Source: Cycloclasticus sp.
Lineage (GTDB): Bacteria > Pseudomonadota > Gammaproteobacteria > Methylococcales > Cycloclasticaceae
Length of the DNA stretch: 64,000 nt
Assembly (NCBI GenBank): GCA_012959695.1
Contig: DUCS01000036.1
Span: forward strand, 1-64,000
Direction of reading: 5' to 3'
Shown here: one piece after another, positions 41,209 through 50,679 of the stretch
How the letters are laid out: every line of letters begins with the position of its first letter
Numbering within the stretch: position 1 is the first letter of the stretch
Notes under the pieces: model-generated
Databases searched by the model: none
Seen by the model: the letters and a program-made list of their open reading frames with translations, nothing else
What the model was told of the DNA's origin: nothing
Program-made: the position numbers and the translations under genes

Positions 41209-41718
41209 CTATTTAAGTGATGATAATCTCTGTTGAACTTTATTCGTAATATCGACTGCACTACTAGCAAACACAACACCGTCATGTAAAACCAGGTCAT
41301 ATTTTTCAGCTTCTGATAAGCCTTTAATGGCTTCGAAAACAAGGCGTTGTAATTTAGCTAATTCTTCATTACGTCTTAAATTAAAGTCTTCTCTAAACTC
41401 TTCTTGGTCACGCTTGAGTGCTCTTTTTTTCTCAAGTACATCGCGCTGTAACCTACGCGCTTCTGCTTGACTCATCAATTTTGCATCACGCGCAATTTTC
41501 TCGTCTAGTTTTTTTATCTCTTTTTGACTCGCTAACAAGCGTTTATTTCTTGGGGAAAACTCTTTTTCTAATGCAACTTTAGCTGTCTCAGCTTGTGGCG
41601 CTTTTTCTAAAATCTTAGCTACATTAACAAAACCAACCTTAATATCAGCAGCTTGTGCTATTCCCATTAACGCTATTGTTAATATGCTTGCGACTAAAAT
41701 ATTATTAAAAAATTTCAA
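41209..41718 (-). CDS. skp: Skp/OmpH family periplasmic chaperone
   Basis: Trimeric periplasmic chaperone that carries unfolded outer-membrane proteins to BamA. It has an N-terminal signal peptide ending ...LMGIAQA-ADIKVGFVN and long charged helices (residues 60-135) that form the tentacles. The length is 169 residues. The start is TTG at 41718, preceded by a strong AGGAG spaced 7 bases away. It follows bamA, separated by 84 bases containing a hairpin. Confidence 0.94.
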   Translation of the reverse strand: MKFFNNILVASILTIALMGIAQAADIKVGFVNVAKILEKAPQAETAKVALEKEFSPRNKRLLASQKEIKKLDEKIARDAKLMSQAEARRLQRDVLEKKRALKRDQEEFREDFNLRRNEELAKLQRLVFEAIKGLSEAEKYDLVLHDGVVFASSAVDITNKVQQRLSSLK

Positions 41719-41771
41719 TTTACTACTCCTGCAAATGTATATGTTATGCCCAAAGGGCTCTGTAAAATCAG

Positions 41772-41792
41772 GCTGATATTCTAACCATCAGC
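41772..41792 (-). terminator. Hairpin between bamA and skp, possible weak attenuator
   Basis: GCTGAT and ATCAGC form a 6-bp stem with a 9-base loop, followed on the minus strand by CTGATTTTA. It starts 11 bases after the bamA stop. It could partly terminate or process the bamA-skp mRNA; the T-run is too short for certainty. A small GCCCTTTGGGC palindrome lies nearer skp. Confidence 0.35.
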
Positions 41793-41802
41793 ATAACTCG
41801 TT

Positions 41803-44160
41803 TTAAATTCCAGAACCGAACGAGAACTGGAAGGCTTGTGTTTCATCTTTTTCTTGTTCGTTTAATGGAGCGGCCAAGCTAAATGATAAGGCGCCGAAAG
41901 GTGATAACCACTTAGCTGACACACCAACGGAATAACGCAGTTCGCCCAAATCAATTTCATCGTCATATACATTACCGGCATCTAAAAATGTGCTTAACCT
42001 AACCGTTTTGCTTTCTGGCATAAAGGGAACGGGGAAGACAAATTCAGCATTACCTACTAATTTGACACTGCCACCAATCGGATCATTAAATGCGTCTCTA
42101 GGGCCTAATGTGTTATCAATAAAACCACGAACTGAACCTTTGCCACCGGCATAGTAATTTTCAAAAAAGGGTAGTTGTTCTGCGTCGCCGTAAGAATCTC
42201 CATAACCGATATCACCGTTCAAGTATAAAGTTGTATGTTGTGATATGGGTATGTATTGTTTTTGATTATAAGATATTTTGTAAAACTCAAGGTCTGATCC
42301 CGGCACAGTAATAACGCCTGATAACCTTTTCGAACCGCCACGCGTTGCAAATATCGCTCTATTTCTTGTGTCTGTACCCCAAACACCTGACACCTTGATA
42401 TTTGTATAGGACTCTCCATTATTCAAAACAAACTTCCCAACTTTCCCTAACGCAGTTTCTGCTTGTTCTTCGGTGAAATTGTTTGGTGGGTCAATAAAAC
42501 TTTGTTTTAATACCTCCTGGTCATAACCAAGATCCAACGAGGTAAATTCAAGATCAATCCCTAAGCCCATTTTATCACTTTCATTAAGAGGCACACCAAA
42601 GTTCACACCCATATTAAATGTTTCAGTTTCATACGCAGACGTGTTTGCTTCTTCCGCATCTGTCGTTCTGTAACTTAGATTAAAGCCACGACTCACACCA
42701 TCAATGGTGTAGTAAGGATTGGTATAACCGAGGCTATATACGGTATTAACTACGCTGTTATTAAAACTAGCATTCATCCGCTTGCCGGTACCTAAAAAGT
42801 TATTTTGGCTGATACTGGCATTTAGAACTAAACCCTGAGATTGAGAGAAACCCGCACCGGCTAAAATATTGCCAGATGATTTTTCTTGAACCGTGTATTT
42901 TATATCGACTTGATCACTTGTTCCGGGCACTGGTGTTGTTTCTACATCAACCTCATCAAAATGCCCTAAACGAGATAATCGAGATTTTGAATGCTCAACG
43001 GATAAGGTGGAAATTGGCGCAGCTTCCATCTGCCTAATTTCTCGTCTAAGCACTTCATCACGAGTCTTTGTATTGCCCTCCATGATAATGCGTCGAACAT
43101 ACACGCGTTTGCCTGGGTCGACAAAAAACGTAACTTTTACCGTTGATGTTTCATCGTCAATTTCGGGAATCATATTAACATTAGCAAATGAATGCCCTTC
43201 ATGGCCAAGAACCGTCGTTATATTTTCAGATGTTTGGGTGGCTTTTTTTCTAGAAAAAACGTCACCCGGCTGTACGATAACAAATGGAATCAGTCTATTT
43301 GGATTGACTATCAATTCGCCGGCAAGCTTCACTTCACTTACGGTATGAACTTTACCCTCATCTAAGTTAATCGTTATGTAGATGCCGTTTTTATCTGGAC
43401 TGATAGAAACTTGTGTTGATACAACCTTGAAATTGATATAACCACGATCTTGATAAAAGGAATTAACACGCTCAAGATCTGCTGAAAGTTTTTGTTTCGA
43501 ATATTGATTACTGTTGGTATAAAAAGAAATCAGTGTAGGCCCTGTTAATTCGAACTCAGCCAATATGTCTTCGTCTGAAAATGATTTATTACCAACGATA
43601 TTAATTTTTTTAATACTGGCAGCATCTCCCTCTACAACACTGATTAATATAGCAACTCGGTTACGTTCAAGAGTCGTTACTTTACTTTCAACCTCAGCCG
43701 AATACTTACCATTATTGTAGTATTGCTGTAATAGCTCATTTTTTACTTTATCCAATACTAATGGGTTAAAGACTCGTCCGACAGCCATGCCAACATCTTT
43801 AAATGCCTCTAGTAATATTTCAGTCTCAATATCACCGTTACCTTCCAATTCAATGCTCGTGATAGCAGGCCGCTCTTTAACAATAATGATAAGTGTGCCG
43901 TCGTCTTGCTCTATGCTCACATCACTGAAAAAGCCCATTTGAAATAATTCTCGAATTACATTCCCTGAACGATCATCTTCAAATTCATCACCAACCTTAA
44001 TGCTTAGCGCATTAAAAACCGCGCCAGCTGTGATTCTCTGCAAACCATTAACGCGAATATCTTTAATTACAAAAGATTCCGCTGCGAAGGCAACAGTTGT
44101 ACTTAAGAAGGCTAAAAGTAAGGCCGCTACTAAGAATAACGTTCTAATCGTTTTTATCAC
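41803..44160 (-). CDS. bamA: Outer membrane protein assembly factor BamA
   Basis: Essential outer-membrane insertase. A signal peptide (about residues 1-27, ending VAFA-AES) is followed by five POTRA domains (about 28-430) and a 16-strand barrel with the conserved VRGF loop motif (GGKGSVRGFIDN). The length of 785 residues is typical. The start is GTG. The protein ends FQFSFGSGI, so the last residue is isoleucine rather than the usual aromatic. A good promoter lies upstream. It is flanked by rseP and skp, the conserved order. Confidence 0.97.
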   Translation of the reverse strand: MIKTIRTLFLVAALLLAFLSTTVAFAAESFVIKDIRVNGLQRITAGAVFNALSIKVGDEFEDDRSGNVIRELFQMGFFSDVSIEQDDGTLIIIVKERPAITSIELEGNGDIETEILLEAFKDVGMAVGRVFNPLVLDKVKNELLQQYYNNGKYSAEVESKVTTLERNRVAILISVVEGDAASIKKINIVGNKSFSDEDILAEFELTGPTLISFYTNSNQYSKQKLSADLERVNSFYQDRGYINFKVVSTQVSISPDKNGIYITINLDEGKVHTVSEVKLAGELIVNPNRLIPFVIVQPGDVFSRKKATQTSENITTVLGHEGHSFANVNMIPEIDDETSTVKVTFFVDPGKRVYVRRIIMEGNTKTRDEVLRREIRQMEAAPISTLSVEHSKSRLSRLGHFDEVDVETTPVPGTSDQVDIKYTVQEKSSGNILAGAGFSQSQGLVLNASISQNNFLGTGKRMNASFNNSVVNTVYSLGYTNPYYTIDGVSRGFNLSYRTTDAEEANTSAYETETFNMGVNFGVPLNESDKMGLGIDLEFTSLDLGYDQEVLKQSFIDPPNNFTEEQAETALGKVGKFVLNNGESYTNIKVSGVWGTDTRNRAIFATRGGSKRLSGVITVPGSDLEFYKISYNQKQYIPISQHTTLYLNGDIGYGDSYGDAEQLPFFENYYAGGKGSVRGFIDNTLGPRDAFNDPIGGSVKLVGNAEFVFPVPFMPESKTVRLSTFLDAGNVYDDEIDLGELRYSVGVSAKWLSPFGALSFSLAAPLNEQEKDETQAFQFSFGSGI

Positions 44161-44199
44161 AACACCGTTTATTTATGTTCGTTTTAGGAATATCAAGAC

Positions 44200-44228
44200 A
44201 GTATAGATAAAAGCGCTATGCGACTCAA
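44200..44228 (-). promoter_or_regulatory. Putative bamA promoter
   Basis: On the minus strand, -35 TTGAGT (44228-44223) and -10 TATACT (44205-44200) are exactly 17 bases apart, about 40 bases upstream of the bamA GTG. It looks like a sigma-70 promoter; no sigma-E box (GAACTT...TCTGA) was recognised here. Confidence 0.6.
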
Positions 44229-44241
44229 TACGAATTTGTAT

Positions 44242-45600
44242 TTAGCCGATTAATCTTCCAACATCTATGAATACAGCCAGCAACATCACTGACAGTAAAA
44301 CGAACATGCCTAAGCGCATAAAGATGCCCTGCGCTTTATCTGACACTGGCCTTCCTTTAATCGCTTCGATTAGATAAAAAAACAAATGCCCGCCATCTAA
44401 CATCGGAATGGGCAGCAAATTAATAACACCCAAACTCACACTGACAAAGGCCAGGAATTTCAAAAAGGGTACCAAACCGATTGATGCCGTTTTACCTGCG
44501 TATTGCGCAAGGCTTATCGGCCCACTGAGATTTTGAACCGAGGCTTCTCCAATAATCATTCTTCCAATAAGTTTCACTGTCAGCACAGAGTAATTAATGG
44601 TCTGCGTCGCCGCTTCTGCTATCGCCGAAAAGCCACTGAGAGAGTAGGTTGAATAAAACCCTTGTGTTTGCGCCTCGTCGATAAAGGCCGTCACACCAAT
44701 TCGACCAAAAACCACGTCATTTTCTGTTATTTCTTTAGGTGTGATGGACAATAGTACCGTCTCATGGTTTCTCTGTACTTGTACGGCCATTGGTTTATTA
44801 GGATTAGCACGCGTCAACGTAACCCAGTCACTCCATGTTCCAACAAGAGCTTGGTTCACCTTTAAAATCAAATCGCCTTTTTTCAGGCCAGCTTGATAAG
44901 CCGCCTCCCCTTTAATAACATCGCCTATAACAGGTTTTATTCGCGGCAAAAGTGGCTCAATTCCAATACGGGCGACCATTTCATTTGGCTCTGGCAAATC
45001 ACCTTGTTGAAAGCTTAGGAAGACTTTATCAACCTGTCCGCCTGCTTTCGCCACAGTCACTTCCACTTCCCCGGCATCTAACAATTCACTCGCCATTAAA
45101 CCGGCTGCTACACGCCAAATAGAAACAGGCCGGTCATTAACAGCTATAATTTCGTCGCCAACGTCTATTCCTGAGTGAATCGCAATCCCAGCTTCGCTAA
45201 GGTTTCCAATAACGGGTTTAAGCCCGTTTTCGCCGATAGCCAAAATGGCCCAAAAAGCAAAAAATGCAAACAATAAATTAAACACTGGCCCTGCGAGCAC
45301 AATAAGACAACGACTAAAGAGTGATTTATTATTGAACGCTAAGTGCTTTTCGTTTTCCTCGACATCGCCTTCCCTCTCATCCAGCATCTTTACATAACCA
45401 CCTAAAGGAATGCCGGCTAAAACATACTCTGTTGGATCATCTTTTCTGGTGAATTTAAACAAAGGTTTGCCAAAACCCACAGAAAAACGCAGCACTTTTA
45501 CTCCGCATTTTCTCGCAACCCAAAAGTGACCAAACTCGTGAACGGTGACCAAAATGCCCAGCACTACAATAAAAGAAATAACTGAAATAATAACGGACAT
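44242..45600 (-). CDS. rseP: RseP site-2 protease
   Basis: Inner-membrane zinc metalloprotease that cleaves anti-sigma factor RseA during the sigma-E envelope stress response. The zinc motif HEFGH is in the first membrane helix, two PDZ domains occupy about residues 110-310, and the second active-site motif LLPIPMLDGGHL is near residue 398. The ORF track begins at a GTG two codons upstream; ATG 45600 overlaps the dxr stop by one base (TGATG) and gives 452 residues. Confidence 0.97.
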   Translation of the reverse strand: MSVIISVISFIVVLGILVTVHEFGHFWVARKCGVKVLRFSVGFGKPLFKFTRKDDPTEYVLAGIPLGGYVKMLDEREGDVEENEKHLAFNNKSLFSRCLIVLAGPVFNLLFAFFAFWAILAIGENGLKPVIGNLSEAGIAIHSGIDVGDEIIAVNDRPVSIWRVAAGLMASELLDAGEVEVTVAKAGGQVDKVFLSFQQGDLPEPNEMVARIGIEPLLPRIKPVIGDVIKGEAAYQAGLKKGDLILKVNQALVGTWSDWVTLTRANPNKPMAVQVQRNHETVLLSITPKEITENDVVFGRIGVTAFIDEAQTQGFYSTYSLSGFSAIAEAATQTINYSVLTVKLIGRMIIGEASVQNLSGPISLAQYAGKTASIGLVPFLKFLAFVSVSLGVINLLPIPMLDGGHLFFYLIEAIKGRPVSDKAQGIFMRLGMFVLLSVMLLAVFIDVGRLIG

Positions 45601-46778
45601 CAACACTCACCCAACAGTTGCGCTGTTAATTCTCGTGTTTCTCTATCAACGGCTAAAATGGTTTCTATCGAATCTGCTAAACGAACAGTCGATGCGTTTA
45701 TCGCTTTCTCAATAAGTGTTGCTATCTCTAAAAACCCAATCTTGTTGGATAAAAACGCATCGACAGCAATTTCATTTGCCGCATTTAAAATAGCGGGAGC
45801 CGTTCCTTTCGCTTCAAGCGCGTCAAAAGCCAAACGTAAACAAGGAAATTTTTCGTACGAAGGCGCTTCGAATGACAATTGGTTGTTTACAATGAAGTTT
45901 AATGCTGACACACCGCTGTCCTGTCTTTGAGGCCAGGATAAAGCATGAGCAATCGGCGTTCTCATGTCGGGATTACCCAATTGTGCTAAAACAGAACCAT
46001 CAACATAGTCCACCATTGAATGAATAATACTCTGTGGATGCACCAGTACATCAATTGAGTCAGCGCGCAGGTTAAATAAATAACTCGCTTCAATAACCTC
46101 AAGGCCTTTGTTCATCATGGTCGCAGAATCAACAGAGATTTTTTGCCCCATAGACCAATTCGGGTGATTACAAGCTTGCTCAACAGTCACCTTTTTCAAA
46201 TCGCTTAAATTCATATTCAAGAACGGGCCGCCGGACGCCGTCAAGATGATTTTTCGAATACCTTTAGCCGTCTGGCCAGTTTTATACAACGAGGGCATAC
46301 ATTGAAATAAGGCATTGTGCTCACTGTCTAATGGTAACAAGGTGGCGTTATTTTCTTTGACAACGGACATCAATAAGTCGCCTGATATGACCAACGACTC
46401 TTTGTTCGCCAATAATAACGTTTTACCCGCTTTAGCAGCAGCCAAGGTCGACATCAGACCAGCAGCCCCAACAATCGCCGCAACCACAACATCCGTTTCT
46501 ACCAATTGAGCGACATACTCTAGTGCTTCAAACCCAGACAACACCTCGGTATCAGCAGCATCAGTTAAGGCAATTTTTTTTCTGAAATCTTCAGCCAAAT
46601 CAGCATCAACAACAACCGCATACGCTGGTTTAAACTCAATACATTGCTCTAACAAGCGGTCAATGTTTTTATTTGCTGATAGTGCGATGACCGAATAAGA
46701 CTTTATATTGAGCCGTATGACATCGAGTGTGCTAACACCAATGGAACCGGTCGCGCCCAGTATGCAAACGCCTCTCAC
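45600..46778 (-). CDS. dxr: 1-deoxy-D-xylulose 5-phosphate reductoisomerase
   Basis: Second enzyme of the MEP pathway, making MEP from DXP with NADPH. The Rossmann loop ILGATGSIGVST is at the N-terminus, the metal and substrate residues lie in LPLDSEHNALFQ and SVDSATMMNKGLEVIEA, and the flexible flap contains the HPQSIIHSMV segment. The length is 392 residues. The start is GTG at 46778, sharing one base with the cdsA TAG stop. Together with IspD and IspF this shows the MEP route. Confidence 0.97.
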   Translation of the reverse strand: MRGVCILGATGSIGVSTLDVIRLNIKSYSVIALSANKNIDRLLEQCIEFKPAYAVVVDADLAEDFRKKIALTDAADTEVLSGFEALEYVAQLVETDVVVAAIVGAAGLMSTLAAAKAGKTLLLANKESLVISGDLLMSVVKENNATLLPLDSEHNALFQCMPSLYKTGQTAKGIRKIILTASGGPFLNMNLSDLKKVTVEQACNHPNWSMGQKISVDSATMMNKGLEVIEASYLFNLRADSIDVLVHPQSIIHSMVDYVDGSVLAQLGNPDMRTPIAHALSWPQRQDSGVSALNFIVNNQLSFEAPSYEKFPCLRLAFDALEAKGTAPAILNAANEIAVDAFLSNKIGFLEIATLIEKAINASTVRLADSIETILAVDRETRELTAQLLGEC

Positions 46779-47596
46779 TAAAACAAATCGCTTAGGTCAA
46801 GGCAGGCCAAAAATACGGGGCCAGCAGCAATCAAACTGTCAATACGATCTAATACCCCACCGTGTCCTGGCAAAATATTGCCGCTGTCTTTAACTTTCGC
46901 ACGCCGTTTCATTAAGCTTTCAAATAAATCACCGTACACAGATACAAACGCCACAAATACGGACAGAACAACGAATAGCACGCCGTTATCCACATTAAAA
47001 TAGACCGTCCCGGCAATTGCAAAAGCCAAGCAAGTTAACAGCCCACCAATTACACCTTCTATAGATTTTCCAGGGCTAATAACCGGTGACAATTTATTTT
47101 TACCCAATGCGCGGCCGGCGAAATAGGCGCCGCTGTCTGCTATCCAAATGAGTAATAACAAATACATCAACAATTCTGGGCCCTGTTGATAATTCGTTCT
47201 AATTTGTTGTAACGAAAGAAAGGTTAGGGAAACGACCAAGAGGCCAAGCAAAATGATAAGGCCTTGTGGTACTTTTACCTCTAATAAACATTTAGGCTTG
47301 CCGATGATAAAGGCGATGAAAAGCAACCAAAAAAACAAACTGATATGCATCAGCGAATAAACAATATTGGCATCAACTTTCGTTAACAAATAAGCAACAA
47401 ATAGTGTCGCCATTGCAAAGGCCAACTTTTTGGCTGAGTTATTTATCTCGCTTAAACCACCCCATTCATATCCCGCGATAAAAACAATGATACTGAGCAC
47501 AACGACAAACGCAAAAGCATCAGCGTATAACACCACCCAAACGACAACGGGAATAAGAACAGCGGCTGTTAACAATCGCTGAATCAGACTACTCAT
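46778..47596 (-). CDS. cdsA: Phosphatidate cytidylyltransferase
   Basis: Inner-membrane enzyme that makes CDP-diacylglycerol from phosphatidate and CTP. The 272 residues span about eight helices, and the C-terminal family signature is clear in SLMKRRAKVKDSGNILPGHGGVLDRIDS, cited in parts: KVKDSGNILPGHGG then DRIDS. It lies 2 bases after uppS. CTP comes from PyrG, also in the window. Confidence 0.97.
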   Translation of the reverse strand: MSSLIQRLLTAAVLIPVVVWVVLYADAFAFVVVLSIIVFIAGYEWGGLSEINNSAKKLAFAMATLFVAYLLTKVDANIVYSLMHISLFFWLLFIAFIIGKPKCLLEVKVPQGLIILLGLLVVSLTFLSLQQIRTNYQQGPELLMYLLLLIWIADSGAYFAGRALGKNKLSPVISPGKSIEGVIGGLLTCLAFAIAGTVYFNVDNGVLFVVLSVFVAFVSVYGDLFESLMKRRAKVKDSGNILPGHGGVLDRIDSLIAAGPVFLACLDLSDLF

Positions 47597-47598
47597 TG

Positions 47599-48372
47599 TT
47601 AAACGATTTCATTAATTTGTTCACTCGTTTGTCCAAACCTACGGTGTCGAGAAGAGAAGTTTTCAATGGCTAATTTCAAGCCATCCTGATTAAAGTCTGG
47701 CCAAAGTGTATCCGTGAAATAAAGCTCACTATAAGCGATTTGCCACAGCAAAAAATTACTGATTCTTTTCTCACCACCCGTTCTAATAAAAAGATCTGGC
47801 TCGGGCATACCCGCTGTTGATAAAAAGTTACTAATATCAAGCCCAGCAAGTGGGATATCTTTATTGATTGACTCATGCAACATACGCTGCGCTGCCTGCT
47901 CTATATCCCATTGACCGCCATAATTTGCGGCAATAATAAGTGTCAACCCTGAGTTTTTTTCAGTAAGAGATTCAACCTCAACTATTTTTTTCTGCAGTGT
48001 GGTTGAAAATTTAGATCGGTCGCCAATTATTTTCAAACGTATATTGTTTTTATGTAATCTTTTTGCCTGATTTTTAAGCGTCAACATAAACAGTGCCATT
48101 AACACATCAACCTCTTTGGCCGGCCTACGCCAATTCTCACTACTAAATGCAAAAACGGTTAGCACCTCAACACCCAATGAGGCACAAGATTCAATTGTCG
48201 CTCTTAATGCATCAACTCCGGCTTTATGCCCAACGGTTCGCGGTTTACCTCTATGCTGAGCCCAGCGTCCATTGCCATCCATAATAATGGCAATGTGTTT
48301 TGGGATATCTAGATTTACAAAATCGTTTGAATTATCTGACACAAGAAATGTACTTTCTCGGTTTATCGACAA
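47599..48372 (-). CDS. uppS: Undecaprenyl diphosphate synthase
   Basis: cis-Prenyltransferase that builds the C55 carrier lipid diphosphate for cell wall synthesis. The catalytic segment IAIIMDGNGRWAQ, AFSSENWRRP and the C-terminal RTGGEKRISNFLLWQ are the conserved regions. The listed start is a TTG at 48372 without a Shine-Dalgarno. A GTG at 48342 is an alternative giving 247 residues, nearer the E. coli length of 253. The order frr-uppS-cdsA-dxr follows the Pseudomonas arrangement rather than E. coli. Confidence 0.95.
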   Translation of the reverse strand: MSINRESTFLVSDNSNDFVNLDIPKHIAIIMDGNGRWAQHRGKPRTVGHKAGVDALRATIESCASLGVEVLTVFAFSSENWRRPAKEVDVLMALFMLTLKNQAKRLHKNNIRLKIIGDRSKFSTTLQKKIVEVESLTEKNSGLTLIIAANYGGQWDIEQAAQRMLHESINKDIPLAGLDISNFLSTAGMPEPDLFIRTGGEKRISNFLLWQIAYSELYFTDTLWPDFNQDGLKLAIENFSSRHRRFGQTSEQINEIV

Positions 48373-48413
48373 GCCGAGAAGTTGATGGATGTGACATTAA
48401 AAAATAACTCGGC
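48373..48413 (-). other. Inverted repeat between frr and uppS
   Basis: GCCGAG (48373-48378) and CTCGGC (48408-48413) form a 6-bp stem with a 29-base loop that includes a run of six T on the minus strand. It lies directly ahead of the TTG start of uppS. The long loop makes a terminator unlikely; a role is not established. Confidence 0.3.
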
Positions 48414-48425
48414 ATGGCGAAAAGA

Positions 48426-48983
48426 CTACATGGACATCAAGTCAGCTTCTTTAACATCAAGGTGTTTATCAATACCTCTAATGTGCTCATCCGTTATTTT
48501 TTGGATACTATCTTCGCCGCCATGAAGTTCGTCTTCGGTGATCATTTTTTCTTTAAGCGCTTCTTTAAACTCTGAGTTAGCATCACGACGAATATTACGC
48601 ACGGCAATTTTGGCGTTTTCAGCTTCATTTCGCACAACCTTCACAAGGTCCTTACGTCGTTCTTCTGTTAACGGCGGCATCGGCACACGAATAACGTTAC
48701 CAGCAGTTACTGGATTGAGACCCAAATCTGCCTTCATGATAGCCTTTTCCACAGGTCCAATCATCGTCGCTTCCCACGGCATAATGGACAAGGTTCTAGC
48801 GTCTTCGATATTAACCGTCGCCACTTGATTTAGCGGCGTTTCAACGTCGTAATAAGACACCATAACGTGTTCCAACAAGCTTGGGTGTGCACGCCCTGTG
48901 CGTATTTTCGTTAATGCTTTTTGGAATGACTCTACAGACTTCCCCATTCTCACGTTTCCGTCTTTAACAATATCATCAATCAT
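48426..48983 (-). CDS. frr: Ribosome recycling factor
   Basis: Splits post-termination ribosomes together with EF-G. The 185 residues are the normal length. The core [22 protein letters not shown] and the helix [14 protein letters not shown] are characteristic. AGAGG lies 5 bases before the ATG. It follows pyrH by 14 bases in the universal order rpsB-tsf-pyrH-frr. Confidence 0.98.
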   Translation of the reverse strand: MIDDIVKDGNVRMGKSVESFQKALTKIRTGRAHPSLLEHVMVSYYDVETPLNQVATVNIEDARTLSIMPWEATMIGPVEKAIMKADLGLNPVTAGNVIRVPMPPLTEERRKDLVKVVRNEAENAKIAVRNIRRDANSEFKEALKEKMITEDELHGGEDSIQKITDEHIRGIDKHLDVKEADLMSM

Positions 48984-48997
48984 AATTACCTCTGCCG

Positions 48998-49711
48998 TTA
49001 TTGAACTAACGTCCCTACATTTTCACCGAAAACCACACGTTTAACCGCGCCTTTATCGAAAATATTAACCACCCGCAGCGGCAATTTATGATCGCGACAA
49101 AGCACCAATGCTGTCGCATCCATCACATTAAGTCGCTGATCAATCGCCTCATCAAAACTGATGCGTGAATAAAATTTCGCATCCGGATTTTTCTTTGGGT
49201 CATCGGAATAAATACCATCAACCTTCGTTGCTTTAATAAGTAACTCAGCGTCCACTTCAATGCCCCTTAAGCTGGCAGCAGAATCCGTGGTAAAGAAAGG
49301 GTTACCCGTACCAGCTGCAAAAATTACAACCCGGCCTTTTTCAAAGTGACGAATCGCTCTTCTGCGCTTAAAGTCTTCGCACACTTGATTGATTTGAAGC
49401 GCTGACATCACCCGCACCGCTTGGCCAAGCGACTCTAATGAGTCTTGCATGGCAAGTGCGTTAATAACAGTGGCTAACATGCCCATATGGTCGCTGGTCA
49501 CTCGACCTAACACATCCGACGCAACCTCTGAGCCCCGTAAGATATTACCGCCACCAATAACCAAACCAACCTGAACGCCTAAATCACACAGCTCTTTTAC
49601 TTCTTCAGCCAATCTTAAAACGGTAGCGCCATCAATTCCGCCAGCAGAGTCGCCCATCATGGCTTCCCCGCTCAGCTTTAATAAAATTCGTTTGTACGCT
49701 AACTCGCTCAT
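48998..49711 (-). CDS. pyrH: Uridylate kinase
   Basis: Phosphorylates UMP to UDP, feeding pyrimidine synthesis and PyrG. The amino acid kinase fold shows [13 protein letters not shown] at the N-terminus, [12 protein letters not shown] and [16 protein letters not shown]. The ORF track begins at a TTG; ATG 49711 (MSELAYKRI) is one codon further in and gives 237 residues. It follows the tsf stop by 3 bases. Confidence 0.98.
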   Translation of the reverse strand: MSELAYKRILLKLSGEAMMGDSAGGIDGATVLRLAEEVKELCDLGVQVGLVIGGGNILRGSEVASDVLGRVTSDHMGMLATVINALAMQDSLESLGQAVRVMSALQINQVCEDFKRRRAIRHFEKGRVVIFAAGTGNPFFTTDSAASLRGIEVDAELLIKATKVDGIYSDDPKKNPDAKFYSRISFDEAIDQRLNVMDATALVLCRDHKLPLRVVNIFDKGAVKRVVFGENVGTLVQ

Positions 49712-49714
49712 CAA

Positions 49715-50599
49715 TTATTCGCCTCGTGCTTGAGCCATTACTTCTGCAGCAAAATCATCTTCTTTTTTCTCAATGCCTTCGCCCACTTCAAAGCGAACAA
49801 AAGATATAATCTTAGCATTGTTTGATTTTAATAACTGCTCAACGGTCACGTCACCATCTTTAACAAATGGCTGGCCAAGCAATGTAATTCCTTTTAAGAA
49901 TTTTTTAATTTTACCAACGATCATTTTTTCAACGATTTCTGGTGGTTTGCCGCTTTCTGCAGCCTGACTTTTAAAGATTTCTTTTTCTTTTGCAATCTCT
50001 TCAGCCGGTACTTCTGCTTCAGAAATACACATAGGCTTAATGGCCGCAATATGCATCGCAACATCTTTCGCTAGCGCAACGTCACCACCTTCCATTTCAA
50101 CTAACACGCCAATTCTAATGCCGTGCATGTACGTACCAACGATGCTGCCATCAGTTTTAATCGTTTGAAAACGTCTAACATTGATGTTTTCACCAACTTT
50201 AGCGATTAACTGACGTCTTTTCTCATCAACCGTAAGTGATTCACCGGTTACTTCTGTTGCATTTAAAGCATCTACATCAGCCATGTCGTTATTAACAACG
50301 GTATTTGCAACAGCTGCTGTAAAGTCTAAGAAGTCATCACCTTTTGAAACAAAATCAGTTTCGCTATTAATTTCTACGATAGATGTTGATGATGCATCGC
50401 CTGACGTTGCAATAGCAATAATGCCTTCGGCGGCTATACGGCCCGCTTTTTTATCGGCTTTAGCCATGCCTGATTTACGCATATTTTCGATAGCAACTTC
50501 TAAATCACCACCTGTTTCAACTAATGCTTTTTTGCATTCCATCATGCCAGAACCGGTTCTTTCACGTAGTTCTTTCACCATTGACGCTGTTACACTCAT
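49715..50599 (-). CDS. tsf: Translation elongation factor Ts
   Basis: Nucleotide-exchange factor for EF-Tu. The N-terminal signature [20 protein letters not shown] and the [12 protein letters not shown] motif are diagnostic. The length is 294 residues. It follows rpsB after 80 bases that contain a strong stem-loop terminator, which would set the rpsB:tsf ratio. Confidence 0.98.
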   Translation of the reverse strand: MSVTASMVKELRERTGSGMMECKKALVETGGDLEVAIENMRKSGMAKADKKAGRIAAEGIIAIATSGDASSTSIVEINSETDFVSKGDDFLDFTAAVANTVVNNDMADVDALNATEVTGESLTVDEKRRQLIAKVGENINVRRFQTIKTDGSIVGTYMHGIRIGVLVEMEGGDVALAKDVAMHIAAIKPMCISEAEVPAEEIAKEKEIFKSQAAESGKPPEIVEKMIVGKIKKFLKGITLLGQPFVKDGDVTVEQLLKSNNAKIISFVRFEVGEGIEKKEDDFAAEVMAQARGE

Positions 50600-50629
50600 T
50601 TTGTATACCTCTATTGATTAATTTATTGT

Positions 50630-50654
50630 AAAAACGCCCCCTATCGGAGGCGTT
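50630..50654 (-). terminator. Rho-independent terminator/attenuator between rpsB and tsf
   Basis: On the minus strand AACGCCTCC-GATA-GGGGGCGTT forms a 9-bp stem (one G-T pair) with a 4-base loop, followed by a run of five T. It lies 25 bases after the rpsB stop and 30 bases before the tsf start. Partial termination here would lower tsf relative to rpsB. Confidence 0.85.
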
Positions 50655-50679
50655 CAATCTTAGTTTTTAAACAGAACGA

